61,542 nt of DNA from Alkalicoccus saliphilus (GCF_003044065.1 NZ_PZJJ01000021.1:1-61542); one strand, 5' to 3'; counted from the stretch's first letter, positions 8,322-17,912 are shown. Notes: generated by a model not told the origin, from the letters alone. Numbers and translations are program-made.

Positions 8322-8366
8322 TATAAAACTCCCCTGAGGATAGGTTATCCTCAGGGGAGTTTTATA
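8322..8366. terminator. Terminator of tenA (first copy)
   Basis: A perfect stem with core AACTCCCCTGAGGATA and a short loop, flanked by A-rich and T-rich sequence on both sides, so it is bidirectional. It ends about 20 bases from the tenA stop. Confidence 0.85.
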
Positions 8367-8387
8367 TTAATATCATGTAATTTTCTG

Positions 8388-9068
8388 TCAGGATTTTTCA
8401 TCCAGCGGCCACATTGTTTTATTGTAGGCCATATCCCAGAACATATATTCAAATCTCGTTGTATTCAAAAAAATCTCTTCCAGTTTTTTCAGCTCAGCTT
8501 CAGAGGAGGCAGCAGTCAATTCGTCGAGCAGATCGATACACCACTGTGCCGTCTGCCCGAATTCCTCCGAGCTGTACATCCGGATCCATTCGCCGTAAAG
8601 TGGATGATCGGCTGCACCGGGACGGGCGGCAAGCTCCCTTCCTATTTCCCAATAGCTCCAGGCACATGGAAGCAGTGCTGCCACCAGATCGCTCAACGAT
8701 CCGTTATTTCCAACATGAAGCATGTAGTGAGTATAGGCTAACGTAACCGGGGAAGGGGAAGCTTCCTCCAGCTCTTTTTCTGTTATTCCAAACTTCGCAG
8801 CATACTGCCGGTGCAGTGCCATTTCTTCATTCATCGTTACATCCATCAGACTTGCAAAGCGACCCATCGTCCGGACATCCCGGGCTTTTGCCGCTCCAAT
8901 AGCGAACAGCTTGGCATATTCAATTAAATATAGATAATCCTGCACCATAAAAAAACGGAACTTCGCTTGTTCAAGAGTCCCCTTTCCCATCTCTGCAACA
9001 AAAGGGTGATTATGATTCTCCCGCCAGATCGGCTGCAGTTTTTCATACAGTCTTTCGCTGAATTTCAT
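8388..9068 (-). CDS. tenA: TenA, aminopyrimidine aminohydrolase (thiaminase II), copy 1
   Basis: 226 aa from the ATG at 9068 (MKFSERLYEKL), chosen because GGAGGG lies 9 bases upstream; the longer frame has no support. All-helical TenA fold with the known active-site residues: D44 and Y47 in QDYLYL, the catalytic Cys in LPCAWSYWEIG and the Glu in RFEYMFWDMAY. TenA salvages the pyrimidine part of thiamine from degraded thiamine. It is preceded by a TPP riboswitch and a terminator. A second, distinct tenA lies at 57847-58545. Confidence 0.92.
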   Translation of the reverse strand: MKFSERLYEKLQPIWRENHNHPFVAEMGKGTLEQAKFRFFMVQDYLYLIEYAKLFAIGAAKARDVRTMGRFASLMDVTMNEEMALHRQYAAKFGITEKELEEASPSPVTLAYTHYMLHVGNNGSLSDLVAALLPCAWSYWEIGRELAARPGAADHPLYGEWIRMYSSEEFGQTAQWCIDLLDELTAASSEAELKKLEEIFLNTTRFEYMFWDMAYNKTMWPLDEKS

Positions 9069-9160
9069 TTGTTTCGCCCTCCTCAGCAATTTGTTTTCAC
9101 AATTACAACTTCTACCACCTTTTTACACGGCCGGAAATTACTTAAAATGAAATCAAAAAT

Positions 9161-9186
9161 ACACTCCTTTCTGCAGAAAGAAGTGT
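9161..9186 (-). terminator. Riboswitch-controlled terminator of tenA copy 1
   Basis: On the minus strand a hairpin ACACTtCTTTCTGCAGAAAGgAGTGT, written here as two arms around TGCA, is followed by ATTTTTG. It lies between the TPP aptamer and the tenA start, as expected for a transcription-terminating TPP riboswitch. Confidence 0.65.
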
Positions 9187-9232
9187 TCAGCTGCGCCCCC
9201 ACACCGGGGAGCGTTTTTCAATTATGCCGACT

Positions 9233-9314
9233 CTTCCCTCCGCTGGTATTAGCCAGATCAGGTACATAAGGGTCAAGACAAAGTCTTTCTCAGCTGAAAA
9301 CAGCTCCCCCAGAG
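9233..9314 (-). promoter_or_regulatory. TPP riboswitch (THI element), copy 1
   Basis: The minus strand carries the conserved TPP aptamer blocks in order: GGGGGAGCTG, GCTGAGA, GACCCTT, ACCTGATCTGG and TAATACCAGCGGAGGGA. These are the P1/P2/P4-P5 signature of the THI element. TPP binding should shut off tenA. Confidence 0.95.
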
Positions 9315-9502
9315 TAGTGTTTCTTTATTCTGTTGTCCTTTATTTTTAACAGAATATTCTCAATATAGCAACTCCACGAGTCAGCCGGCAGAAGGATATT
9401 TTATTACCTGCGGGGAATTAAGTTATTGGAAAGAGACATTTTTGAGCGCCGGTACAACCTGAATACGCACATGAAATAAAACGAGCAAGGAGTGGGAAGC
9501 CC

Positions 9503-10315
9503 ATGTCCCGAAATATCATTTTCTTTCTTCTGCTTACATTTAGTATCTCGTGGTGCTGCTGGCTGACTGTTGTCTTCTTACAGCTGAATACCCTCCACCA
9601 TCCTGCGGGTGCAGCTTTATTTCTTATCGGTGGATTCGGTCCTTCTGCAGCAGGGACTTATTTTATTCTCCGCAGAAGTACTTCCGAAACACGCCGGTTT
9701 TTTCGGAGCCGGCTGTTCAGTTTCCGCCGGATCGGGTGGGCATGGCTTGGAATTCTACTGCTTCTTTACCCGGCCGTTTTCACGGCAGCTGCCTTTTTGG
9801 ATAATTATTTGTTTACGCAGTCCTTTCCTCAGGCCGAGGGACTGCGTCTCATGCTTGGTTCTCCTTCCTTCTTCCTCCTGAATCTTCTCACCTTATTTTT
9901 CCTGGGACCGGTGTCGGAAGAAATCGGCTGGCGCGGCTTTATGCTGGAAGAACTTCAGAAAGACTTCTCCCCGCTGCAGGCTTCCCTTTGGATCGGACTC
10001 TTCTGGGGGCTGTGGCACCTGCCGCTTTTTTTCATGCCCGGGACCTTTCAAGGCATGCAGAGTTTTTGGACTATGTATACCGCTGCCTTCTTTTTGAATG
10101 TGTTTGGTTATTCCATCTTCATAACCTGGATTTATAATCAGACAAATAAAAGTATTCTTGGCGCCGTACTTATCCATTTGTCCATTAATTTCACACTTAC
10201 CGCTCTATATCCTTATTCCATGACCCTCTTTTTTCTGGCAGTATTTCTTCTTCTGACTGGTACTGCGGCCCTTATTTATATTTATCAGCCACTTAGAAAG
10301 CACCCGAAAAATTAA
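9503..10315 (+). CDS. CPBP-family intramembrane metalloprotease (CAAX/Abi type)
   Basis: A 270-aa polytopic membrane protein with about 7-8 hydrophobic segments. The family motifs are visible: EEIGWRGFMLEEL near 143-155 (the EExxxR motif), GLFWGLWHLPLFF near 172-184 and HLSINFT near 229-235, which supply the metal-binding Glu and His. Members are putative prenyl-protein proteases or bacteriocin-immunity-like factors. It stands alone between tenA (opposite strand) and the copper ATPase. The substrate cannot be told. Confidence 0.85.
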   Translation: MSRNIIFFLLLTFSISWCCWLTVVFLQLNTLHHPAGAALFLIGGFGPSAAGTYFILRRSTSETRRFFRSRLFSFRRIGWAWLGILLLLYPAVFTAAAFLDNYLFTQSFPQAEGLRLMLGSPSFFLLNLLTLFFLGPVSEEIGWRGFMLEELQKDFSPLQASLWIGLFWGLWHLPLFFMPGTFQGMQSFWTMYTAAFFLNVFGYSIFITWIYNQTNKSILGAVLIHLSINFTLTALYPYSMTLFFLAVFLLLTGTAALIYIYQPLRKHPKN

Positions 10316-10437
10316 CACTCAGCTGTGTTAACTTGGAAAATTCATACTTTTTTCAAACTTTTCCAATACAATCAGGGAAAGATATTTCATACAGCTCTTC
10401 CTGACGGTTAATCGGTAATGGAAAGGAGCAGATACGA

Positions 10438-12429
10438 ATGAAACACACCTCTCCCCACGACTCTCATCATGAAGAACATCATCACAGTGGCCATCACGGT
10501 CATGAAAACATGTTTAAAAACCGCTTTTTCGTTTCTATTCTATTTATGGTTCCCATTCTGGCACTCTCCCCTATGATTCAGACATTTCTCGGAGTAAACT
10601 GGCGCTTCACAGGGGATATGTACCTTTTATTTGTGCTTTCTTCCTTAGTATATTTTTATGGCGGATGGCCGTTCTTAAAAGGATCCGTCGATGAATTCCG
10701 GCAGAAGAGCCTCGGAATGATGACCCTCATTGCTCTGGCTATTTCTGTCGCCTACTTTTACAGTACTGCGGTTGTCTTCGGGGTTCCCGGTCACGAAATG
10801 TACTGGGAGCTCTCCACACTGATCGTAATTATGCTTTTAGGCCACTGGATTGAAATGAAGTCAATTATGGGAGCTTCGAACGCCTTGGAGGAGCTTGTAA
10901 AATTTATGCCTTCCACCGCCCACCTTCTTCAGGAAGACGGAACTACAAAAGAAGTCCCAACAGCGGATCTGTTACCCGGCCAGCAGGTGCTGATTAAACC
11001 GGGGGAAAAAATCCCAGTAGACGGAACGATTATCCGTGGGTCTTCAGAAGTGGACGAATCCAACTTGACCGGAGAATCAGTACCCGTGCCGAAAAAAGTC
11101 GATGACAAAATTATCGGCGGTTCGATTAACAGTGAAGGCTCTCTCACTGCTGCAGTAGAGAAAACCGGAGAAGAAAGCTACTTATCCCAGGTTATCGAAA
11201 TGGTCAAAGAAGCACAGGAATCCAAATCCCGGGCCCAGAACCTTGCCAACCGGGCTGCGAAGTTTCTTTTCTACGTAGCAGTTCTAGCGGGAAGTACGAC
11301 GTTTATCGTCTGGTTTTTATTCGGTTACTCCGTGAATTTCTCTATCGAACGCATGGTTACTGTCATGGTTATTGCCTGTCCTCACGCCCTGGGCCTGGCC
11401 ACTCCTCTCGTCACAGCTGTATCTACAAGTATATCTGCCAGAAAAGGGCTTCTTATCCGCAACCGCACAAACTTTGAAGAAGGCCGGGCGATAGATGCCG
11501 TGGTGTTTGATAAAACGGGGACATTGACGAAGGGGGAATTTGGAATCACGGATTTTTTCGTTTATGAGCAACCGGAAGAAAGAGTGCTCGAATGGGCTGC
11601 TTCTATTGAATCACAGTCAGAACATCCTATTGCCCGGGGCATCGTTAAAGAAGCGGAGAACAGGGGTATCTCCTTTTCTGCTCCAGATACTTTCAAATCA
11701 TTGACTGGAAAAGGTTTAACAGGTCTAGTGGAAAACAAGGAAATAAAGGTGATCAGTCCGGGCTATATGAAGGAAAAAGAGCTGGAGTACGACACAGAAA
11801 AATTCAGTGAGCTGTCCGAACAGGGAAAGACCGTTGTTTTTGTCCTGACTGACGACAAATTATCCGGCATGATCGCACTGGCTGATCAGGTACGGGAAAC
11901 CTCCCGTCAGGCCGTAGCTGAACTGAAGAAAATGGGGATTCAGGCAATGATGCTGACAGGAGATAACGAGAAGGTCGCCCGCTGGGTCGGTCGTCAGCTT
12001 GACCTGGATGATGTCTACGCAGGTGTTCTTCCTCATCAGAAAGCGGAGAAAATCAAAGAAATTCAGGCAAAGGGGCTGAAAGTTGCCATGACAGGTGACG
12101 GGGTGAATGATGCCCCGGCACTTGCAGGAGCCGACCTTGGAATTGCTGTCGGTGCAGGGACAGATGTAGCGATTGAATCCGCAGACGTCATTCTCGTCCG
12201 AAGCGATCCGAAAGATGTCGTCTCCCTGCTGAAACTTTCCCGCTCCACCTACCGGAAAATGATTCAGAATCTCTGGTGGGCAGCCGGCTATAATATCATT
12301 GCCCTTCCTCTCGCCGCTGGTGTGCTCTTTGCCTTTGGTATTCTTCTGACTCCTGCTGCCGGTGCAGTACTTATGTCCCTAAGCACTATCGTCGTCGCAA
12401 TTAATGCCAGACTTTTAAAAGCCGAATAA
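10438..12429 (+). CDS. copB: CopB-type copper-translocating P1B ATPase
   Basis: 663 aa. The N-terminus is a His-rich metal-binding stretch (residues 1-25, many HH pairs) instead of a CxxC heavy-metal domain. It has the actuator loop TGES (DESNLTGESVPV), the transmembrane ion site CPH in IACPHALGLATPL, phosphorylation site DKTGTLT, SEHP, MLTGDN and GDGVNDAPAL. CPH with a His-rich N-terminus marks the P1B-3 (CopB) subgroup, which exports copper or silver. Start: ATG after GGAAAGGAG. No CsoR or CopZ gene is next to it. Confidence 0.93.
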   Translation: MKHTSPHDSHHEEHHHSGHHGHENMFKNRFFVSILFMVPILALSPMIQTFLGVNWRFTGDMYLLFVLSSLVYFYGGWPFLKGSVDEFRQKSLGMMTLIALAISVAYFYSTAVVFGVPGHEMYWELSTLIVIMLLGHWIEMKSIMGASNALEELVKFMPSTAHLLQEDGTTKEVPTADLLPGQQVLIKPGEKIPVDGTIIRGSSEVDESNLTGESVPVPKKVDDKIIGGSINSEGSLTAAVEKTGEESYLSQVIEMVKEAQESKSRAQNLANRAAKFLFYVAVLAGSTTFIVWFLFGYSVNFSIERMVTVMVIACPHALGLATPLVTAVSTSISARKGLLIRNRTNFEEGRAIDAVVFDKTGTLTKGEFGITDFFVYEQPEERVLEWAASIESQSEHPIARGIVKEAENRGISFSAPDTFKSLTGKGLTGLVENKEIKVISPGYMKEKELEYDTEKFSELSEQGKTVVFVLTDDKLSGMIALADQVRETSRQAVAELKKMGIQAMMLTGDNEKVARWVGRQLDLDDVYAGVLPHQKAEKIKEIQAKGLKVAMTGDGVNDAPALAGADLGIAVGAGTDVAIESADVILVRSDPKDVVSLLKLSRSTYRKMIQNLWWAAGYNIIALPLAAGVLFAFGILLTPAAGAVLMSLSTIVVAINARLLKAE

Positions 12430-12528
12430 CAAGAGAAAATAGATGGTTAGTACAAAGGTTGCTTTGAAAACAAAGAACAGCGCTCATGAATAGCAGAAAC
12501 AATACTTTTTCCATTAAGAAAAAAAGGA

Positions 12529-12864
12529 GTGGATACCGACAGACGCCTGCGGAAGAAGAGATTGGAATATCTCCTGTGGTGCAGACTGAAGCTGAAATTT
12601 TCCTCCATGGCAAGCCTGACGGTTGAAAGCGAAGTTTTTCTCTGGTCCTCAACAGCAAACATAGCGATTACAAAAGATACGCCTGTTTCAGAAATTGTTT
12701 CCCAATGGGAAAATGCAGTACAGGTAATGATTCAGCACGAAGTTCCTCCCGCATCGATAAAAGCGTTGAAAGAACATTTTCAGGGAAAGGATCCGGCTGT
12801 TATTCTCCGGAAATTGAATGAAGCGGCGGACACTTCCAATGTCTCGTCCCCGAAAGGAGCCTGA
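12529..12864 (+). CDS. Small DUF1858-like protein, reading frame possibly broken
   Basis: The C-terminal part of this frame (from about 12658) reads ITKDTPVSEIVSQWENAVQVM...DPAVILRKLNEAA, which resembles the DUF1858 fold (ITKDTTVGEIVEKYP...LLEELNKA) but lacks its usual cysteine. The N-terminal part of the frame is not convincing. The neighbouring frame from ATG 12486 reads TPAEEEIGISPVVQTEAEIFLHGKPDG before a stop at 12621-12623 and looks more protein-like. The GTG at 12529 overlaps its own Shine-Dalgarno. I therefore suspect a frameshift near 12610-12625, or a short gene starting at 12607. Function unknown. Confidence 0.35.
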   Translation: MDTDRRLRKKRLEYLLWCRLKLKFSSMASLTVESEVFLWSSTANIAITKDTPVSEIVSQWENAVQVMIQHEVPPASIKALKEHFQGKDPAVILRKLNEAADTSNVSSPKGA

Positions 12865-12947
12865 AACAGCTTTTAGGACTCTTAATGTGTCAATTCACGG
12901 AATTTTTTATGATGGAGCTGAAATTAAGTATGAAAGGAATTTTCAAA

Positions 12948-13781
12948 ATGAAACCTCTTGAAGGAAAAACAGCTCTTGTCACCGGTGCCAGCCGCGGAGC
13001 AGGACGGGCGATTGCTATAGAATTAGGACGTGCAGGAGCTTTTGTATATGTTACAGCCCGGAGTACACGTAGTGATTCCACGAACAACCGGCCCGGAACA
13101 ATAGATGAAACAATTGCGGAAATAAAGGAGAAAGGCGGGCAGGGTGCTCCTATCCGCTGTGACCATACGGTGGACAGCCAGACAAAAGCTGTCATGGATC
13201 AGATACAGCGGGAACAGGGAAAGCTGGACATTCTCATAAACAACGTCTGGGGAGCCCATGACTTAGGAGTAGAGCAGAAGCCTTTCCGGGAATTATCCTT
13301 AAAAAACTGGGATACAATGTTTACTGCCGGGGTGCGTGCCCAGCTAGCCGTTAACCATTTCGCCCTCCCGCTTCTCGAAAAAAATGCGAATGCCCTTATT
13401 ATCCATACGACGTTTTGGGATGAAGGAAAATATACCGGTCAGTTTTATTATGACCTTGCCAAAAACGCTCTCGTGCGAATGGCTTACGGGCTGTCGATTG
13501 AACTTGCAGGAAGTGGCATAACCGTTCTTGCCTTATCCCCCGGATTTATGAGAACTGAACTTGTGCTGAAACATTTTGAAACTGACGAAGAACATTGGAT
13601 GAACATCCCTGAATTAAGGCAGAGCGAGTCCCCCTATTACGTCGGCAGAGCCGCAGCCGCACTGGCCGGCGATCCGAAAATCGATAAAAAAAACGGCCGG
13701 GCTTTACGAACCGGAGACCTTGCTGAAGAATACGGATTTACAGATATCGATGGAAGGCGTATTCCACCGTTCTCATTGTAA
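12948..13781 (+). CDS. Short-chain dehydrogenase/reductase
   Basis: 277 aa from ATG 12948 (MKPLEGKTALVTGASRG), chosen because AAAGGA precedes it and the SDR fold begins at once; the longer frame to 12885 adds an unrelated leader. Cofactor motif TGASRGAGRAIA (TGxxxGxG), NNVWG in place of the usual NNAG, and a catalytic YxxxK in YYDLAK. The catalytic Ser position reads HTTFWDE, so the triad is atypical. It resembles the DHRS1-like group with a late tail after the Rossmann core. Substrate unknown. Confidence 0.85.
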   Translation: MKPLEGKTALVTGASRGAGRAIAIELGRAGAFVYVTARSTRSDSTNNRPGTIDETIAEIKEKGGQGAPIRCDHTVDSQTKAVMDQIQREQGKLDILINNVWGAHDLGVEQKPFRELSLKNWDTMFTAGVRAQLAVNHFALPLLEKNANALIIHTTFWDEGKYTGQFYYDLAKNALVRMAYGLSIELAGSGITVLALSPGFMRTELVLKHFETDEEHWMNIPELRQSESPYYVGRAAAALAGDPKIDKKNGRALRTGDLAEEYGFTDIDGRRIPPFSL

Positions 13782-14052
13782 AGCTGCACTGTAATTACCG
13801 TGAAAAATTCACTCCATCTCTATATTGAAGGTGTAGAAGACTTTCTTATATAAACATTGATCTTAAAGGGACCTGAGATAAAGATAGTAGTTTTAATATC
13901 ATTATCCTGATTGTTACTTTCTCATTAAATATGATCAGCTGTGGTTTACTTTATCTTCCTTTCTCTCTAAAATTGTTTTAACAGACAATGCAGCTCCTTC
14001 TGATAAAAAACATAGTATATTCACTTTAATGAACAAGGAAGGATTATTATTC

Positions 14053-16077
14053 ATGCAGAATACCCTGATGGTGCTGGAAGCTTCCTATGACTGGCGCCTT
14101 ATTCTTCTTTCTATTGCGATTGCCTGTACAGGTGCTTTTGTCGCATTCGAAATTAATAGAAGACTAACAAAACTTACAGAGCCAAAACAGATTAACAAAT
14201 GGATATTCATTGGTTCCGTTGTCCTTGCCACTTCTATTTGGAGTATGCATTTTATCGGTATGTCAGCTTATCAGCTTCATATTCCAATGGACTACGACAG
14301 TAGTTGGACATTCGTTTCTTTTTTGGCAGCCTTCACAGCCTCTTTAACTGCATTTTACGTACTTCACCAAAAGCAGCGGTCGATTTTTGCGCTTTTAGCA
14401 GCGGGCCTGATAACCGGGGCTGGAATCACAGCCATGCATTATACGGGTATGCATGCTGTTTCCTTTGCAGGAGAAGTAACTTACTCTGCCGCCTCTGTGA
14501 TCGGATCCTCCGTAATTGCAGTTGCTGGATCTTTTGCCGCATTCGCTCTGTTTACATACATGAAAATCAGCCGGCCGCTGTTACAGCGCTCAGGAGCTTC
14601 CGTGTTTCTCGGACTGGCTGTTTCTTCCATGCATTACACGGGCATGGAAGGAACGAGCTTCTGCATCCCGGAAACTTATTCGCTGTTTCTGACGCCTGAA
14701 CCAGTAGTAAATCAATCGTCTTTATTAACTGCCACTATTACCGGAACAGCCGTGATTTTTATTTCTGTTCAGTGGATTTTGTTTCAGGAAAAAAGATGGT
14801 TTCAGGAAACGCATTACAAAGACGCTATTACCGGTCTTTATAACCAGCGTTTCTGGATGAAAGAGGCCCCCTCCTGGAATGAGGAATATAAGGTGATCAT
14901 TTACGCAGATATTATGCGGCTGCGGGCATTAAACCAGAGCTATGGGTTCACTTCCGGAGACGCCGTATTGAAGCAGGTAGCAGAAACACTGCAAAAGAGG
15001 CTTTCCCCGGAAAGCCGTATTTTCAAGAGTGAAGGAAGCAAATTTCTTCTTTGCTTAAAGGAATCAGGTAACTTAACGGTGGATGCGCAGCTTAACGCTC
15101 TCCAGCTGCCTTATGAAGCGAATGTGTTTCAGGATAATCAACGGATTCACCTTGCGCTCTGCTTCGGTGGTACAGCTGTAGATAGCTCCGCCTCTCCGGA
15201 AAGACTTGCAGCCCAGGCGGAAATCGCTCTGGCTCACGCAAAGCAGCAGGAACGACCTCTCTTTTTTTATGAAGAAAAAAATCACCAGGACCTTTCGGAT
15301 GAATGGATGGAAATGTCACTTAGAAAAGCTCTGCAGAACAAAGAAATGGATGTCTACTATCAACCGCAGGTGAAGACTCACTCAGGTGAGGTCCACAAAG
15401 TGGAAGCTCTCGTCCGCTGGCAGCACCCGGACTACGGCGTCATTTCGCCCGGTGTTTTTATTGATGCTGCGGAACGCTTTGGTCTTATTATGCCGCTGAC
15501 TCTGCAGGTAGTAGAAAAAGTGTGCCTGCAGCTGAAAGAATGGCGTAAGACTGCTGCTTCTATTCAGCGTGTTTCCATCAACCTTTCGCCGCTCCATTTT
15601 GAATTTGTTGATGCCAACTGCCAGATTACAGATCTCGTACACCGGCACGGCATCCCTCCGGAAATGATTGAGTGGGAACTGACCGAAACATCGATGGTCG
15701 AAAATCTCCAGCAGATGGCCGGACAGCTGCTGGAGTTGGAGAAAGAAGGTTTTTCTATAGCTCTTGATGATTTTGGAGCAGGGGTTTCTTCTCTGACGAG
15801 ACTTCAGGAACTCCCTATCCATACGTTAAAACTCGATAAACACTTTATGAACAAGTTCCCGGGCTCAGACAAAAAACAGCAGGTCATCCAGCTCATGATC
15901 ACGTTTGCGGAACTTTCCGGGATGGAAATTGTCTGCGAAGGCGTGGAAACAAAAGAGCAGCTTGACGCTTTACGAAAAATGAACGCCGGTTTCATACAAG
16001 GGTACATTTTTCAACATCCTGTACCAGCTTCTGAATTAAAATATTCATTTACGGAAGGACGGGACATGACATTATAA
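14053..16077 (+). CDS. Membrane MHYT-GGDEF-EAL cyclic-di-GMP protein, probably a phosphodiesterase
   Basis: 674 aa from ATG 14053, 9 bases after AAGGAAGGA. The N-terminal 230 residues are an MHYT sensor with about seven helices and three MHYT-type motifs (SMHFIGM, AMHYTGM, SMHYTGM), proposed to bind copper and sense O2, CO or NO. The middle GGDEF domain is degenerate: the active-site loop reads EGSKF instead of GGDEF. The EAL domain keeps EALVRW, SINLSP, ELTET, LDDFGAG, the Lys of TLKLDK and EGVE, so it should hydrolyse c-di-GMP, perhaps with the GGDEF part as a GTP-binding regulator. Stand-alone gene. Confidence 0.9.
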   Translation: MQNTLMVLEASYDWRLILLSIAIACTGAFVAFEINRRLTKLTEPKQINKWIFIGSVVLATSIWSMHFIGMSAYQLHIPMDYDSSWTFVSFLAAFTASLTAFYVLHQKQRSIFALLAAGLITGAGITAMHYTGMHAVSFAGEVTYSAASVIGSSVIAVAGSFAAFALFTYMKISRPLLQRSGASVFLGLAVSSMHYTGMEGTSFCIPETYSLFLTPEPVVNQSSLLTATITGTAVIFISVQWILFQEKRWFQETHYKDAITGLYNQRFWMKEAPSWNEEYKVIIYADIMRLRALNQSYGFTSGDAVLKQVAETLQKRLSPESRIFKSEGSKFLLCLKESGNLTVDAQLNALQLPYEANVFQDNQRIHLALCFGGTAVDSSASPERLAAQAEIALAHAKQQERPLFFYEEKNHQDLSDEWMEMSLRKALQNKEMDVYYQPQVKTHSGEVHKVEALVRWQHPDYGVISPGVFIDAAERFGLIMPLTLQVVEKVCLQLKEWRKTAASIQRVSINLSPLHFEFVDANCQITDLVHRHGIPPEMIEWELTETSMVENLQQMAGQLLELEKEGFSIALDDFGAGVSSLTRLQELPIHTLKLDKHFMNKFPGSDKKQQVIQLMITFAELSGMEIVCEGVETKEQLDALRKMNAGFIQGYIFQHPVPASELKYSFTEGRDMTL

Positions 16078-16081
16078 AATG

Positions 16082-16120
16082 AAAAGCCTCGATGACTATG
16101 CTTCAGTCATCGAGGCTTTT
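16082..16120. terminator. Bidirectional terminator
   Basis: A 16-base perfect stem (AAAAGCCTCGATGACT and its complement) with a 7-base loop, 4 bases after the MHYT-GGDEF-EAL stop. The A/T-rich flanks suit both strands; the convergent tyrS ends 57 bases further on. Confidence 0.85.
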
Positions 16121-16176
16121 ATACTACTGATTTATCTGCATCAAATTGTTTTCCGATATCTTTTTAATCCACTGTT

Positions 16177-17391
16177 TTATTTTTTAAAACGTATAAACCG
16201 CTTTTTACCAATCTGGAGCACATCTTTATCGGAAAGCACGGTGTCCAGTTCGTCTACAGTAATTTTTTCTTCGTTCAGTGAAACTCCACTCTGCTTAATG
16301 AGCCTGAGAAATTCGCTTTTGCTTTTTACGAACTGACCTGCAGCGAGCTGGGGCACGACATCTTCCAGTCTGTCCTTATCTAACTCCAAAAGAATTTCAG
16401 GAATGTTTTCAGGAATTTTTCGCTGCTGAAAAGCAGTTTTGAAGTACTCTTCTGCTTCAGCAGAAGCCGCAGCACCATGGTACAGAAAAGTAATAATTCG
16501 CGCCAGTTCCAGTTTAATGTCTCTTGGATTTTCGTTTCCATCAAGACGGTCCTGGATTTTTCGTACTTCTGCCGGGTGTTCGTCTGTTGCGAGTTCAAAG
16601 TACTTCACAATTAGTTTATCCGGTACTTCCATTACTTTCTTTAACATTATTTCGGGTGATTCATTTACACCGATGTAGTTGCCGAGACTTTTACTCATTT
16701 TTTCTTTCCCATCAAGACCTTCCAGCAGCGGCATGAAAATTGCAATCTGTTTTTCCATACCGAAATGGTTTTGCAGTGGTCTTCCCATCAGAACGTTGAA
16801 CGTCTGGTCTGTGCCTCCGAGCTCTATGTCCGCCTGCAGTTCCACCGAATCGTACGCCTGCATCAGCGGGTAGAAAAACTCGTGGAGGCCGATCGGGGTC
16901 TGTTCCCGGTAACGTTTCTGAAAATCATCCCGCTCGAGGACCCGTGCGACGGACGTGGAGGCTGCGAGCGTGAGCACTTCTTCAAATGTCAGCCCGGAAA
17001 GCCACTCACTGTTGAAACGAAGTGTAGTTTTTTCTTCATTCAATACTTTGAAAATCTGCTCCCGGTAAGTTTCAGCATTTTCTTTCACTGTCTCATCGCT
17101 TAAAGCCGTTCGTCCTTTCGCTTTACCGGATGGGTCACCGATCCTTCCGGTAAAATCCCCGATTAAAATAACCGCCTCATGACCGAGATCCTGCATCTGT
17201 TTAATTTTTCGCAGGACTACTGCATGCCCCAGATGAATATCCGGAGCGGAAGGATCCAGTCCAAGTTTTATCTTGAGCGGCTTCTGCTCCTTGAAAGAAC
17301 GTTCGAGTTTTCCGAGCAGTTCTTGTTCATCGATGATCGTGTCGGCCCCTTTCTTAATGATCTCCAGCTGCTCTGTTGGTTTTAAAAACAT
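16177..17391 (-). CDS. tyrS: Tyrosyl-tRNA synthetase
   Basis: 404 aa. Class I synthetase with the HIGH-type motif HLGH (PDIHLGHAVV, about 50-60), the KMSKS loop (KEKMSKSLGN, about 230-239) and a C-terminal S4 RNA-binding domain (VSLNEEKITVDELD). The IHLGH form and the sequence GDFTGRIGDPSGK match the TyrZ-like subgroup of Bacillus. It charges tRNA-Tyr. A T-box leader with a UAC specifier precedes it, so it is induced when tRNA-Tyr is uncharged. Confidence 0.95.
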   Translation of the reverse strand: MFLKPTEQLEIIKKGADTIIDEQELLGKLERSFKEQKPLKIKLGLDPSAPDIHLGHAVVLRKIKQMQDLGHEAVILIGDFTGRIGDPSGKAKGRTALSDETVKENAETYREQIFKVLNEEKTTLRFNSEWLSGLTFEEVLTLAASTSVARVLERDDFQKRYREQTPIGLHEFFYPLMQAYDSVELQADIELGGTDQTFNVLMGRPLQNHFGMEKQIAIFMPLLEGLDGKEKMSKSLGNYIGVNESPEIMLKKVMEVPDKLIVKYFELATDEHPAEVRKIQDRLDGNENPRDIKLELARIITFLYHGAAASAEAEEYFKTAFQQRKIPENIPEILLELDKDRLEDVVPQLAAGQFVKSKSEFLRLIKQSGVSLNEEKITVDELDTVLSDKDVLQIGKKRFIRFKK

Positions 17392-17453
17392 TCAACACAT
17401 CTCCTTGTAATATTAAATAAATTAATATTGCAAGCTCTATAAGAGAAAAACAA

Positions 17454-17790
17454 AAAACGCCCCCCAGGGATTTCCTGAAGGACGTGTTTTTTCACGTGTT
17501 ACCACCTTTTTTCGAGAACTGCTCGCACAGATCTCCTCTGAAAGTACAGCCGCAGCGATACTTCTGCATGGATGACGGATGCAAACCCGGTGCAGCCTAC
17601 TGTCAGTTCGGTACACAGCTCCAAGATGTATTCACCCTAACTCCACATGCGCCTCTCATCACCCGGCTGCTTTCTGTCTGCTTCTGTTAAAGCTACTCGT
17701 TCTTATCATTGCTTTTATCTCTTATACTCCGAAATGTATAAACAAATCTTCGTTATGCATATATTGTTTTCAATTATAACTGCCGCAATT
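17454..17790 (-). promoter_or_regulatory. T-box leader of tyrS (tyrosine-specific)
   Basis: On the minus strand, the T-box sequence AAGGTGGTAACACG (about 17492-17507) is followed by a GC-rich terminator hairpin and TTTTTT (17454-17485; arms ACGTCCTTCAGG and CCTGGGGGGCGT). Upstream is the roughly 250-base stem I region. A UAC (Tyr) codon lies in GTGAATACATC (17628-17630), a plausible specifier loop. Uncharged tRNA-Tyr would stabilise the antiterminator. The exact start of the leader is approximate. Confidence 0.85.
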
Positions 17791-17912
17791 TTTTTGTCAA
17801 CATAATTATGATTCAGATGTGTACCTGTAAAAACCGCTCCCACCTGTTATTCAAGCTTATCGGGAGCAGAATATGCTAAAATAAAGAAAATATCTTTAGG
17901 AGAAGTGATCGC

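Noticed and set aside
10333-10366. Inverted repeat TTGGAAAA-N18-TTTTCCAA before the CopB gene as a copper operator
   Set aside because: The spacer is long and the arms are simple; it does not resemble CopY or CsoR sites and could be a weak end signal of the protease gene.
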